From the NCBI RefSeq assembly GCF_024166365.1, contig NC_064821.1, positions 48,759,093-48,823,092 on the forward strand: a stretch of DNA of 64,000 bases, given 5' to 3'. The translations under genes were made by a program, and so were the position numbers. The notes beneath the pieces were generated by a model. It saw only the letters and a program-made list of their open reading frames with translations, did no database searches and had not been told where the DNA came from. Of the stretch, positions 32,990-43,700 are shown piece after piece (the stretch's first letter is position 1; each line of letters starts with the position of its first letter). Source of the stretch: Elephas maximus indicus (taxonomy: Eukaryota; Chordata; Mammalia; Proboscidea; Elephantidae).

Positions 32990-33260
32990 GCATGTGTGTG
33001 TGTGTGTGTGAATGTGTGTGTCTGTGTATTTGTGTGTGTGTGTGTGACTGTGTGAGTGAGGCTGTATGTGAGTGAGGGTGTGTGCCTGAGTGTGTGTCTT
33101 CATGGCTTGTGTGTCTGATGTCTGTGTGTGTGTGTCTGTGTGTCTCTGTATGTGCCTGTGTGTCTATACGTGTGCCCATGAGTGCATCTGTGTGATTGAG
33201 TGGGTGTATGTCTGCCTATGTCTTTGTGAGTGTGTATGTGTGTGTGAGCAAGTGTGTATG
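32990..33260. repeat. compound TG microsatellite
   Basis: About 270 bp of TG/TGTC/TGTA/TGAG runs just downstream of the CpG island. Frames through it give His-Thr or Cys-Val repeats and are not genes. Confidence 0.95.
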
Positions 33261-33264
33261 CCAT

Positions 33265-33662
33265 CTGCAGTGACCTGCCAGTGAGGCCTCTGGTTGCTGA
33301 GAGTTGCTTTAATCTGACTTTCCTTGCTTGGTTTTAAAAAATGGGCGGTGCTGGACCATCCAAACCCCACCTGGGAAGCCAGGTTCGCCACTGGTGCCAG
33401 TGAAGAGGGTGCAGCCGCTTTCTCTCCTTCTCTCTCTTTCTGTGGAAATGAACTGTACAGTTAGGGGTGAGTTGGCAGGGGCCGCTTCCTGAGTGAGTAA
33501 TATTTAATTAAACACTCCAGCTGGTAGCATCAGAAATTGGTTATGAGTTGAGTTTTAACAGGTGTTCACAGTAAGAGCACCATCCTCGGTGACTAAAGTT
33601 TGATGTCCTTGGAAGAATTCTCTCCCCAGCTAGGACAGTAGACTGGGAGTAGGCGTTAGGGA
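33265..33662. other. single-copy DNA
   Basis: Nothing is recognised apart from a short TCTC-rich stretch at 33418-33440. Confidence 0.4.
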
Positions 33663-33774
33663 GAGGTAGGAGCTGAGCCCATAAATCCGCTCCTGGTTGT
33701 TGGGTAGCAGCAGGGAAGGAGAGGGGCGGTCACTTCTCCTCCCTTCTACGCCTAGTGTCTTCCTCTGCTCCCCT
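33663..33774 (+). repeat. 112-bp local duplication, copy 1
   Basis: About 95% identical in direct orientation to 35497-35608. All differences seen are transitions. It is embedded in single-copy DNA here, so this is the likely source. Confidence 0.9.
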
Positions 33775-33879
33775 CTGGGTGGCAGAAAGTTTTGAACTAA
33801 GCATTAGCAGGATTCTCCACCCTGAGGAGTACAGAGTTAGAGAAGCCCTAACTGAGCATCTCCCTAGTCCAACCTCTTT

Positions 33880-34050
33880 TCCCCGTGGAGGCCCAGAGAG
33901 GGTGGCTGAGTTGCCCACATTGCACAGCCAGGGCGAGAGACCAAGTCTCCGAAGTCCTGGCTGTTGCCTCCCGTTGCTGTTCCTCCAGCACTGAGGTCAT
34001 GGGCAAGGCTCCTCCTGTCTCCCCAGCTGTAAAGTGATGGCTGGATTAGA
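33880..34050 (-). repeat. MIR-like remnant, weak
   Basis: GGCCCAGAGAGGGTGGCTGA and GCACAGCCAGGGCGAGAG resemble antisense MIR. The right part could be a separate remnant. Confidence 0.4.
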
Positions 34051-34126
34051 TCATTTTAACGCTCCTCCTGTTCTCTTACTGCTTCTCTCTTCTGCAGGGA
34101 ACACTTTACCCAGTAGATGGAGCATG

Positions 34127-34127
34127 C

Positions 34128-34166
<39 letters not shown>
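34127..34166. repeat. (GT)n microsatellite
   Basis: About 20 nearly perfect GT units. Confidence 0.95.
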
Positions 34167-34167
<1 letters not shown>

Positions 34168-34169
34168 AT

Positions 34170-34720
34170 GGTGGCCGAATGCAATAACTTTACAAAGCTT
34201 TCCTTTCAAAAAAGCCTGGCTAGCACCAGAGAGGCTGAGAAAATAGCAACACATTGACTCCAGTGGCTCGTTCAGCCAAGAGTGATGGGCTTCTGAGTGG
34301 TGGGGGCCCTGCAGGACATAGATGGTTTCAGGGCTCATAGGAGGGAGTGGTCCTGCCTGGGCCCTGGTGATGTCACTTTGGAGCTGGGTGAGGCTGCGTT
34401 CCTCAGGCTGCTTGTTCCAGGCTGAATCCACCCTTCAGTGGGCTCCCTGGGGCTGCCTTGTAAAACTCACCCCCTATGGAGTCAGCACAGATGTTTAATT
34501 TCTCCTCTCCAGGCAAGGAGTGGGGCGGGGATCCAGTGCTCCCCTGCTCTGTGCTTGCCCCCTTCTTGCACCTATTCCTTCCTCCTGGGGAGTGAAAACT
34601 TGCCTGCAGATGCGTTTTTGCATTTAGCAAAACCTCTGATTCTTATGATGTGCACACGTTTACTCTGGGAGTTTCTCACCCATTCTTCTCCAGAGATAGA
34701 TTGTGGCTGGTGTGCATTCA
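34170..34720. other. single-copy DNA
   Basis: No repeat or exon is recognised. A short MIR-like piece (CCAGGTACCAGGCACCATG) lies just to the right, near 34739. Confidence 0.4.
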
Positions 34721-34778
34721 TCCAAGTTCTTATTATAGCCAGGTACCAGGCACCATGCAGCTAAGTGCTTTATGCACG

Positions 34779-35292
34779 TGTCTTAGTCATCTAGTGCTGC
34801 TATAACAGAAATACCACAAGCGGATGGCTTTAACAAAGAGAAGTTTATTCTCTCACGATCCAGTAGGCTAGAAGTCTGTACTCCTGTGCCAGCTCCAGGG
34901 GCAGGCATTCTCTCTCTGTCAGATTTGGAGGAAGGTCCTTGTCATCAATCTTCCCTTGGCCTGGGAGCATCTTAGCGCAGGAACCTCAGGTCCAAAGTAT
35001 GCGCTCTGCTCCAGGTTGCTCCAGGCTGCTGCCCAGGCGCTGCTTTCTTGGTGGTATGAGGTCCCCTCTTCCCTGCTTGCTTCCCTTTCCTTTTATCTCC
35101 TGTAAGATAAAAGGTGGTGCAGGCCACACCCTAGGGAAACTTCCTTTACACTGGGTCAGGGATGTGACCTGGGTAAGGTCCTCTTTAACATAAAATTACA
35201 ATTACAAAATGGAGGACACCCACAAAATACTGGGAATCATGGCCTAACCAACTTGACACATATTTTTGGGAGGCACAATTCAATCCATGATG
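34779..35292 (-). mobile_element. solo LTR, ERVL/MaLR-like, family member 1
   Basis: A perfect 5-bp duplication GCACG (34774-34778 and 35293-35297). A 5-bp duplication fits ERVL/MaLR. It begins TGTCTTAGTCATCTAGTGC and ends near CAATCCATGA. It is the same family as 42391-42895 and 59280-59745. Confidence 0.85.
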
Positions 35293-35327
35293 GCACGTGA
35301 CCTTGCTTGAGCTTGAGTAACAACAAT

Positions 35328-35496
35328 AGAGGCATCCCTGCGTGGCGCAAATGGTTAAGCGCAGGACTACTAACCAAAAGGTTGGTGGTTCAAACCTACC
35401 CAGAGGTGCCCCAGAAGTAAGGCCTGATGATCTGCTTCTGAAAGGTCACAGCCTTGAAAACTCTGTGGAGCAGTTCTACTCCGCACACTTGGTAGG
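35328..35496 (+). mobile_element. AfroSINE with 3' end replaced
   Basis: Head ATCCCTGCGTGGCGCAAATG and body (CTGAAAGGTCACAGCC) are normal up to CTACTCCGCACACTTGG. The GGGTCGCCATGAGTC tail is absent, and a duplicated piece of nearby DNA follows. Confidence 0.85.
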
Positions 35497-35608
35497 GAGG
35501 TAGGAGCTGAGCCCATAAATCCGCCCCTGGTTGTTGGGTAGCAGCAGGGAAGGAGAGGGGCGGTCGCTTCTCCTCCCTTCTACGCTCGGTGTCTTCCTCT
35601 GCCCCCCT
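35497..35608 (+). repeat. 112-bp local duplication, copy 2
   Basis: Direct copy of 33663-33774 at about 95% identity, joined to the truncated SINE. It stops at a CCCCCCT run. Confidence 0.9.
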
Positions 35609-35639
35609 ATAGCAGGAGCGCATTTACAGCATTCACTAG

Positions 35640-35830
35640 TCCCAGGCTGTGATCTGAGACCTTGGCACGTTAACCCTTTTACACTTCCTTAGAACCCTGG
35701 GCATCGGGCGCTGCCACCCACATTCTCTTGAGGCTAGGGGGCGGGGGCATGGGTGACTTGGCCAAGGTCTCGTTGCTTCTGAGTGGTGGAGCCAGAATTC
35801 TAACCAGATTTTGACTGTTAAACCCTTACC
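35640..35830 (-). repeat. MIR remnant
   Basis: GGGTGACTTGGCCAAGGTCT and GGTGGAGCCAGAATTCTAAC match antisense MIR. Confidence 0.65.
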
Positions 35831-36040
35831 GGTACATTACGGCCCCTCCACTGCCTCAGCCTTTCCTTCAAGAAGCACGCATTTATTTTGAAATTGTTCT
35901 ATGGTGGTAAAATATCTATAATAAAGCATTTGCCAGTTCAGCATTTTTTTACATGTACAGTTCAGTGACATTGGTTATGTTCATGTTTTGCAACCATGAC
36001 TGCTATCCATTTCCAAATTATTCCACCACCATTAGCAGGA

Positions 36041-36215
36041 GGAAACCCTGGTGCTATAGTGGTGTAGCGGTTAAGAGCCACGGCTGCTAACCAAAAGGTC
36101 GGCAGTTTGAATCCACCAGGAGCTCCTTGGAAACCCTGTGGGGCAGTTCTGCTGGGTCCGACGGGGTTGCTGTGAGTCGGAATCAACTCGACCGCAACGA
36201 GTTTGGGTTTGGTTT
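36041..36215 (+). mobile_element. AfroSINE, short type, inside L1
   Basis: Near-perfect duplication ATTAGCAGGA (36031-36040) and ATTAACAGAA (36216-36225). The copy is well preserved (GCTAACCAAAAGGTCGGCAG). The head has a duplicated GGTGCTATAGT/GGTGTAGCGG segment. Confidence 0.95.
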
Positions 36216-36650
36216 ATTAACAGAAACTCAGTGCCCCCTAACCTAAGGCTGCATGCATTTTCCCCCTTTCCTCCTCCCTCCTACCCCTGGTAACCACTAA
36301 TAAGTTGGTTTCTATATATTTGCTTATTTTCTATAAGTGAGATCATACAGTGTTTGTCTTTTTGTGACTGACTTATGTCACTCAGCATGATGTTTTCAAG
36401 GTTCACCTATGTTGTGGCATATAGTATTGGGACTTCATTTCTCTTTATGGCTGAGTAATATTTCATTGTATGTACGTACCACATTTTGTTTACCCGTTCA
36501 TCTGTTGATGGACATTTTGGTTGTTTCCACTTTTTGGCTCTTGTGAAAACGGCTGCAATGAATGCTGGCGTACAGGTTTCTGTTTGCGTTCTTGCCTTCG
36601 CTTCTGGGTGTACACCTAGGATTGGGATTGCTGGGTCATATGGTAATTCT

Positions 36651-37741
36651 CCCTGCATTGTTCAGAGAAGAAGAACTACCATTTTCTCTGAAGCAGAGAA
36701 TACCAGAAAGATGTTTACCTCTGTTTTATTGACTATGCAAAGGCGTTCTACTGTGTGGATCATAACAAATTATGGATAACATCACAAAGAATGAGCATTC
36801 CAGAACACTTCATTGTGTTCATGCAGAACCTGTACATGGATCAAGAAGCAGTTGTTCGAACAGAACAAGGTGATAATGTGGGGTTTAAAATTAAGAAAGG
36901 TGCATGTCAGGATTGTATCCATTTACCACAGTTGTTCATTCTGTACGCTGAACAAATAATCCGAGAAACTAGACTTTAGGAAGACGAATGCAGCATCAAA
37001 AAAGCGAAGAGGACTTGAAGCACTTATTGATGAAGATCAAAGACCACAGCCTTCAGTATGGATTACACATTAATACAAAGAAAACAAAAATCCTCAAAAC
37101 TGGACCAATAAGCAACATCATGATAAATGGAGAAAAGACTGAAGTTGTCATTTTACTTGGATCCACAATCAACGTCCATGGAAGCAGCAGTCAAGACATC
37201 AACAGATGTATTGCATTGGGCAGATCTGCTACAAAAGACCTTTTTGAAGTATTAAAAAAAGAAGGTGTCACTTTTGAGGACTATGGTGTGCCTGACTCAA
37301 GCCATGGTATTTTCAGTCACCTCATATGCATGTGAAAGCTGGACAAGGAATAAGAAAGACCGAAGAAGAATTGATGCCTTTGAATTATGGCGTTGGTGAA
37401 GAATGTTGAAGGTACCATGGACTACCAGAAGAATGAACAAATCTGTCTTGGAAGAAGTACAGGAAGAGTGCTCCTTAGAAGCAAGGATGGCGAGATTTTG
37501 TCTCACATACTTTGGATGTGTTATCAGGAGGGGCCAGTCCCTGGAGAAGGACATCATGTTTGGTAGAGGGTCAACGAAAAAGAGGAAGACCTTCAAGGAG
37601 ATGAATTGACACAGTGGCTGCAACAGTGGGCTCAAACATAGCAAAGATTGTGAGGATGGTGCTGGACTATGTGGTGTTTCATTCTATTGTATATAGGGTC
37701 GCTATGAGTCGGAATTGACTCAATGGCACCTAACAGCAACA
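36651..37741 (+). mobile_element. RTE LINE, 5' truncated, inside L1
   Basis: Flanks ATATGGTAATTCT (36638-36650) and ACATGGTAGTTCT (37742-37754) are the 13-bp duplication. The plus-strand frames at 36755-36979 (PEHFIVFMQNLYMDQEAVV) and 36988-37335 cover RT-domain segments. The YADD segment itself is deleted between them. A C-terminal region follows at 37403-37609. Frames are broken, so it is non-functional. Confidence 0.9.
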
Positions 37742-37958
37742 ACATGGTAGTTCTATGTTCAGTTTTTTGAGGGGCCACCAAACTGTTTTCCACAGTGGCT
37801 GTACCATTTTGCATTCCCATCAGCAATGGATGAAGGTTCCACATTTTCTACATCCTCGCCAACACTTGTTATTTTCTGTTTTTTTGCTCATAGTCATTCT
37901 AGTGAGGGTGAAGTTGTTTCTCATTGTGATTTTGATTCCCATCTCCCTATGGCTAATG

Positions 37959-38040
37959 GAAACCCTATGGGGCAGTTCTGCTGTGTCCTATAGGGTCACT
38001 ATGAGTCGGAATCGACTCAATAGCAACGGATTTTTTTTAA
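37959..38040 (+). mobile_element. AfroSINE, 5'-truncated to 82 bp, inside L1
   Basis: Begins at GAAACCCTATGGGGC, ends at CAACGGA plus a T run. Flanks ATGGCTAATG and ATGGCTATTA are duplication copies. Confidence 0.9.
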
Positions 38041-38050
38041 ATGGCTATTA

Positions 38051-38262
38051 AAGGAGTCCTGGTGGTGCAATGATTAAGTGCTCAGCTGCTAACCAAAAAG
38101 TTGGTGGTTTGAATCCACCAGCCACTCTGCGAGAGAAAGATGTGGCATTCTACTTCTGTAAAGACCACAGCCTTAAAAACCCTAGGGGGCAGTTCTAGTC
38201 TGTCCTATAGGGTCGCCATGAGTCGGAGTTGACTTGATGGCAACATTTTTTTTTTTTTTTTT
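38051..38262 (+). mobile_element. AfroSINE, long type, inside L1
   Basis: Head AAGGAGTCCTGGTGGTGCAA to tail GACTTGATGGCAACA, followed by a 16-base T run. It sits directly behind the truncated copy and is followed by GCTAATGGCTAATG of the L1. Confidence 0.95.
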
Positions 38263-38440
38263 GCTAATGGCTAATGATGTGTTGAGCATCTTTTCATGTG
38301 CTTATTGGCCATTTGTATGTCTGCTTTGGTGAATTGTCTCTTCAAGTCCTTTGCTCATTTTTTGATTGGGTTGTTTGTCTTTTTTTTTTCAAACATATAG
38401 AAAAGTAGAGAGAAGAGTATAATGAGCCCCCAGGTACTGT

Positions 38441-38755
38441 CACCCAGCTTCAACAGGTGTCGATACACACAATCCTATCACCCAGCTTCAGCAAGTATCA
38501 ACACACACATACTCACACACATCATCACCCTGCTTCAACAAGTGTCAACACACACACACAACCCATCACCCAGCTTCAGCAAATATCAACACACACACAC
38601 ATGCACACACCATCACCCAGCTTCAGCAAGTGTCAACACGCACACACCATCACCCAGCTTCAGCAAGCGTCAACACACACACACACACACCACCCTGCTT
38701 CAGCAAGTATCAACACACACATGTGTGCATACTCACACACACACACATCGAAGCA
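38441..38755. repeat. minisatellite, about 7 units of 37-47 bp
   Basis: Each unit is CACCCAGCTTCAGCAAGT plus RTCAAC and a variable CA run. The ancestor is an L1-like text (CACCCAGCTTCAACAGG). Frames through it yield repeated PSFSK/HTHT peptides and are not genes. Confidence 0.9.
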
Positions 38756-38764
38756 AGCTCCAGA

Positions 38765-39571
38765 CGTGATGTCAAATCGTCTCTAACTACTTCCTAAGAA
38801 ATATTTAAGGGAAGAATTGAGTCTTAAAGAGATCAACTCTTACTCCACTCAGGGGCAGGCCTCGGGAAGCCTTTTCTTGCCCACTTGTAGTTGAGGTCCT
38901 TCCTCACTGTGACTGCCTGGAGGAGGTGTTCTGTTTTATGGTCAGCCTCCCCTCCCCCGCCCCCGGAGCCTTTGAGAAGCTTCTTGCTTGTTTTGTGCTT
39001 TAAAAGTTCTGCTTATTGCCCAACACTAAAAATAAGTGAGGCCCAGGATCATAAGACAAACCACATCAGCCTTTCATTTTGGGCTCTCTGGGCCTTCCTT
39101 GGAGAAGGACAGGGAAGAGTTCCCACTAGGGCAAACCCAGCTGATGCACAGCCTGGCCGCCTGGTGAGGTCTGAGCCTTGTGCAATGCAGGCAAGGGGGT
39201 TGTGGCAGGGCTGGGTGCCGTGGGGTACGTAGAAGTGGTTTGTCAACAAGCACTGGACCCAAGCTCAGCCCTTTTGCACTTGTCCTGTGGTGATGGTGGA
39301 GGAAAGAGGGAATACCTGCCAGCCAGGGTGTGTCCTGGGAAACAAGGGAGGCAGTGGGTGACCTGGTCTAATTTGGGCCCAAGACTAGAAGGATGTAGAA
39401 GGTAAACGCCATACCTGGAGAAAGACAGCTGGGCAGGAATTTTGGGTCCCAGGGCTGCAAGGACCTCCCTGATGATGGGATCTCAACAGCGGCCCCAGTT
39501 GCGAACACCCCTTGCCAGAAGAGCAGTGCCTGGGAGCCCAGAGCTGCTGGCTCCATTTTTAGGCCACTCAG
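38765..39571. other. single-copy DNA
   Basis: The left 70 bp are probably the rest of the L1-like element. The remainder is unrecognised. Frames of up to 113 codons are unsupported. Confidence 0.4.
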
Positions 39572-39583
39572 ATGGTCCAAAAT

Positions 39584-39920
39584 CAGGCAACGGTGGCTCA
39601 GTGGTAGGATTCCCACCTTCCATGTGGCAGGCCTGGATTGGATTTCGGGAGCACAGCTAGCACCCTTCTGTCAGCGGAGGCTTGAGTGTTGCTGTGATGC
39701 TGAACAAGGTTCAGCGGAGCTTCCAGACCAAGATGAACTAGGAAGAAAGGCCTGGTGATCTACTTCCAAAAATCAACCGGTGAAAACGCTGTGGATCCCA
39801 ATGGTCGATCGTGGGGATACAACCAATCATGAGGATGGCGCGGGATGGGCAGCATTTTGTTCTGTTGTACGTGGGGTCATTGTGCGTCAGGGGCTGACTC
39901 AACAGCAGTTAACAACAACA
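39584..39920 (+). mobile_element. tRNA-Gly-headed SINE
   Basis: Flanked by ATGGTCCAAAAT (39572-39583) and ATGATCCAAAAT (39921-39932). Head GGTGGCTCAGTGGTAGGATT, body GAACTAGGAAGAAAGGCC, tail GGGGTCATTGTGCGTC then AACAACAACA. Confidence 0.95.
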
Positions 39921-40076
39921 ATGATCCAAAATGTGTCCTTGTATTGTGATGTCACCTGCTTCCTCTGTTTGTGGTCTCGTCACCCTGTCTCCGAGGGTCA
40001 TGTTGTCTTCTCCTTTGGGTCATAGATGCTTTAAGGATCGGGTGGAAGCTGTGGGTCCTTTGCACAAGAAACTTCA

Positions 40077-40080
<4 letters not shown>

Positions 40081-40120
<40 letters not shown>
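40081..40120. repeat. (CA)20 microsatellite
   Basis: Twenty perfect CA units. Confidence 0.98.
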
Positions 40121-40123
<3 letters not shown>

Positions 40124-40484
40124 CCAAGAGCCTGCACATCATTTTAGGGAGCTCTTGGACTCCCTAGAACCCTTCTTGATCTCCTGGTTTGGAGGGGGCA
40201 TCTTCTAGGACAGCAGCTTGTGTCAGATGGGCGTGGAGTCATTGGGTCTCCAGGGGCCCTTGGGTAGCTCAGCCTGGCAGCCCTGAGGGAGGTTGGCAGT
40301 GGCTTCCTAGCTGAAGTGCTGGTGAGGATATCCCCCTACCTGGGACTGGCCGACTGGATTCCCTTGGGAAGGCCAGAGCTTGGAAGGTGATGTGACCATG
40401 TTAGCAGAGTAGTGGCAGAGGGGGGACCCGTGTCCTCATTTGCTTCTCCTTCTGATCATTTGAGAGTCTGACAAGCCCTATTCC
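40121..40484. other. single-copy DNA
   Basis: Nothing is recognised. Confidence 0.4.
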
Positions 40485-40497
40485 ATGAAAAGGAAGA

Positions 40498-40696
40498 CCC
40501 GGGGAACCCCTGAGTGGCACAGTTAAGCATGTGGCTACTAATGAAAGGTTGGCAGGTTGAACTTACCCAGAGGTCTGGTAATCTGCTTCTGAACAGTCGC
40601 AGTCATGAAAACTCTATGGAGTGCAGTTTTACTTTGCAACACATAGGGTCGCCTTGAGTCAGAATTGACTCGACAGCAACTGGTTTGGTTTTGGTT
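40498..40696 (+). mobile_element. AfroSINE with perfect 13-bp duplication
   Basis: ATGAAAAGGAAGA at 40485-40497 and 40697-40709. The element starts at CCCGGGGAACCCCTGAGTGG and ends GACTCGACAGCAACTGG plus a T/G-rich tail. Confidence 0.95.
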
Positions 40697-40736
40697 ATGA
40701 AAAGGAAGAGAGGAGAAAACCTTCGTGGCCCCTATT

Positions 40737-41300
40737 TTTTTTTTTTTTTTTTTGGCATGTAGGAAGAAGCCTAGCCATTGACAAGGAGCTTCCCCTTATG
40801 GGAAGCACACTCCTAAATGGCTGGAATAGGCATCCTGCTGCCCTCTGAGCTGGGGGACCCAGGTTGGGGCTTCCTTCCCTGTCCTCATCCTTCAGGACAG
40901 GGGCTAAGAGCTCCAGGTCCTGACCGTTGTCTGCTGTCTCATGCTGATCCTCAAAAAGGGAGCAGGCTCCAGAGCAAAGGCCAGAAAAGTCATTCAGCAG
41001 CAAGCTGGTGAGCAGTGGGAAGCTGGGTTCCGAAGAGCAGCTGAGTGTGCATAGATGAGCCACCAAGTCCTCCCCCTGAAAGAGCTCCCTGGCCACTGGG
41101 CAGATGGAGGTGTGATGCATACGGCTCAGGGAAAAGAGAAGAAGGAGTGACCAGCTCTGCTTAGGGAGATCAGGGCAGGCTTCCTGGAGGAGAAGTCTGC
41201 ATCCTATAGGGGGAATAGGAGTTTGCCGGTTTGTGGGTAAGAGCTGCTGGGGCTGGCTCATGGGTGACTTTGTGTGACAAGGTGAGGATGCAGCAATAGT
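40737..41300. other. oligo-T run then single-copy DNA
   Basis: A 20-base T run starts at about 40735. A 188-codon minus-strand frame (40695-41261) spans the SINE edge, T run and single-copy DNA. Its C-terminal Lys run is just the T tract. It is not supported as a gene. Confidence 0.45.
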
Positions 41301-41309
41301 AAAGCCAGG

Positions 41310-41475
41310 AGATGGGGTTCTGATTGCAGCCCTGTCTGTCGCTGGCTGACGGTGAATTTGGGTAGGTCGCTCACCTGTTCTGAGCCTCAGTTCCTGTGTT
41401 GGTAAAATGAGATACTGTCAGTATTACCTCATGGGGTTGTAGTGCTTGGATGGGATGATGCAGGTAAAGCAAGCA
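41310..41475 (+). repeat. MIR
   Basis: GAATTTGGGTAGGTCGCTCA, TGAGCCTCAGTTCCTGTG, TTACCTCATGGGGTTGTAG match MIR plus strand. Confidence 0.85.
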
Positions 41476-42385
41476 TATGTCCTTAACTCAGGGACACCCC
41501 CACTTGGGGTGGTTTGAGGATGAAACAAGAAATTGTGTGAGAGACACCCACCTGGGCTGGGTGCCAGGGTGCCATCTGTCATGGCTCCTCGTGGTCGCAC
41601 AGGCAACAGTGTTGATGGCATGACCAGGTGTGCTCTGAGAGACACCTTCGGTTGATGGTAATGAGAGGTGGGAAGACCTGTGGGTTCACAGCCTGCCCTG
41701 GGGGCGAGGAGGGTGCCAACTGCAGTGCCCAGGAGGTGCGTGGGTGACTGGAGGTTACCGTGGACTGCGACCTCATACATAGCTCTGAGCACAGACGAAA
41801 TGGTGGAGGATCAGGTGGAGCCAGCGAGCTCAGCACACAGAGATGCCCTGAACCTGTCCCAGGTGGAAATGGTCCAAGTGGAGGCATCTGGACTGCAGTT
41901 TGACCTGAAGCTGGGGAGAACGGTCTGGGTTGGAGACAGGAACTTTGGAACCTCCTTTCAAAGGGGGGCTGACACCATCAGCAGAGGAGCATTTGGCATG
42001 AGATGAAGCATGCCCAGGGGATGGAACCCTTGTTCCTGGCGAGGGTTCATCTACAGTAGGAAGAGACCCTTGTGCTTACACCCTTGGCCTAGGGCTCCTA
42101 GGGTGGTCTCACTCTCAGGGTGCCTTGCTGTCTAGTGGGAGAGACAGGACTGTCACTGGTATTGACAGTGCCCAGCACATTGTGGGGACACTGCTGGGGG
42201 GTGGGGAAGGTAGGTGAGGCATTCCAGGTGGGAAGACAGGTAGGTGAGCATGGCTAGTATGTAGCTGGAGGCCAGGAGAGGGCAGAGGCCAGAGGCCAGA
42301 GGCCAGGGGGCCCCACAGGCTATGGTGACATGTGTGCAGCTGAGAGTAGACGGGCGAGGAATTTGTGCTCTAGGGAGTGTACTCG
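41476..42385. other. single-copy DNA
   Basis: No repeat apart from a short (AGAGGCC)n at about 42285-42306. Frames of 102-122 codons at 41424-42006 occur on both strands and are unsupported. Confidence 0.4.
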
Positions 42386-42390
42386 GGCAG

Positions 42391-42895
42391 TGTCTTAGTC
42401 ATCTAGTGCTGCTATAACAGAAATACCACCAGTGGATGGCTTTAACAAAAAGAAATTTATTTTCTCACAGTCTAGTAGGCTCTAAAAAAAAACTATAGGG
42501 CGTCAGCTCCAGGGGAAGGCTTTCTCTCTCTGTTGGCCTTCTCATCAATCTTCCCCTAGACTAAGAGCTTCTCTGTGCGGGGACCCTGGGTCCAAAGGAC
42601 ATGCTCTGCTCCCTACTCCCAGCACTGCTTTTTTGGTGGGATAAGGTCCCCACTCTTTGCTTGCTTCACTTTCCTTTTATCTGTTGTAAGATAAAATGTG
42701 GTGCAGGCCACACCCCAGGGAAACTCCCTTTACATTGGATCAGGGATGTGACCTGTAAGGCTGTTACAATCCCACCCTAATCCTCTTTAACATAAATTAT
42801 AATCACAAAATGGAGGACAACAACACAATAGGGGAATCCTGGCCCAGCCAAAATGATACACACATTTTTGTGGGGACGTAATTTGGTCCATGACA
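42391..42895 (-). mobile_element. solo LTR, ERVL/MaLR-like, family member 2
   Basis: Starts TGTCTTAGTCATCTAGTGC and ends TTTGGTCCATGACA. Perfect 5-bp duplication GGCAG (42386-42390 and 42896-42900). Antisense polyadenylation hexamer TTTATT near the left end. No internal region. Confidence 0.9.
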
Positions 42896-42900
42896 GGCAG

Positions 42901-43555
42901 TGTGGCAAGTGAGGAGGGGGTGGTCTTGGAACCTCAAACAGCAGGCTGGCGTATTAGAGGACAAGCCTGCAGGAAGAGGGGCAGGGAACAGTGACCATGG
43001 GAGAGAGGCCATGACACTGGATGGTGACCCCATGGGAAGGGGCCAGGGCACCTGCGGCCTCTCTGCCAGATGAGCTTTGACACTGATGCCCCAAGGTGGT
43101 GGCCGTGAGTCTCTCAGTTAGTCACCGACGTTGCCCTGTGGTAGATGGCTGAGCCAATGGGCCTCCCCTGTGGTGAATGCTGTTCCCCACAGCAGTCCAC
43201 GTAGCAGTTTTTCACTATAAATAGCCAGGATTCGATCACAGGAAGCATTTTAGACACAGCAGAGGTGGATGGGCACCAGTTTTTCTGTGTGGTACCTCTT
43301 ACCTTTCAAGGACAGACCAGAGGAGGTGGAGATGGGATGGAGGTGGGGAGAAGCCGGCTTAGGGGACATCTAGGAAGCCAAGCTGGGCAACTGGATGTGA
43401 GGAAGTCACAAGAACAGAGGCGGCGCCGAGGGGCCTGTTGTAATTCGTGCCCTGCGCTGAGGTTGCTCTGTGTGGAAGGATGGTAACAACAGACCCCGCT
43501 GGCCTGCTCAGGCTTCCAGGTGCTGGGCCTTCACGAAGTCATCTGATACTCATGG
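42901..43555. other. single-copy DNA
   Basis: Nothing is recognised. Confidence 0.4.
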
Positions 43556-43700
43556 AACCGGTAATATGTACAAGGTATTATTATAATAATACAAGGTAGG
43601 TATTATGCCCATTCTGCAGACGAGACAACTAAGATTCCGTGAGGTTAAGTGATTAGTTTAAGGTCACTGAGCCACCAAGGGGAAGAGCTGGGACCTGAGC
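43556..43700 (-). repeat. MIR
   Basis: GGTAGGTATTATGCCCATTC and GGTTAAGTGATTAGTTTAAG match antisense MIR. Confidence 0.8.

Larger units (their letters stand above)
35885..38400 (-). mobile_element. L1 fragment, antisense, split by four insertions
   Basis: Collinear pieces at 35885-36040, 36216-36650, 37755-37958 and 38263-38400 form one L1-like sequence. Markers are GTTTGTCTTTTTGTGACTG, TTTATGGCTGAGTAATATT, CTCTTCAAGTCCTTTGCTC. It is the same L1 region as at 8565-11210. The insertions are SINE, RTE, SINE and SINE, each listed separately. Confidence 0.85.

Noticed and set aside
32817-33284. His/Thr-repeat or Cys/Val-repeat proteins
   Set aside because: They are translations of the TG microsatellite.
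38441-38755. CRISPR-like array of direct repeats
   Set aside because: The spacers are only variable CA runs and the setting is a mammalian L1. It is a minisatellite.
40695-41261. 188-codon minus-strand frame as a possible gene
   Set aside because: It begins in plain single-copy DNA, its Lys run is an oligo-T tract, and it ends inside the flank of a SINE. No domain is seen.
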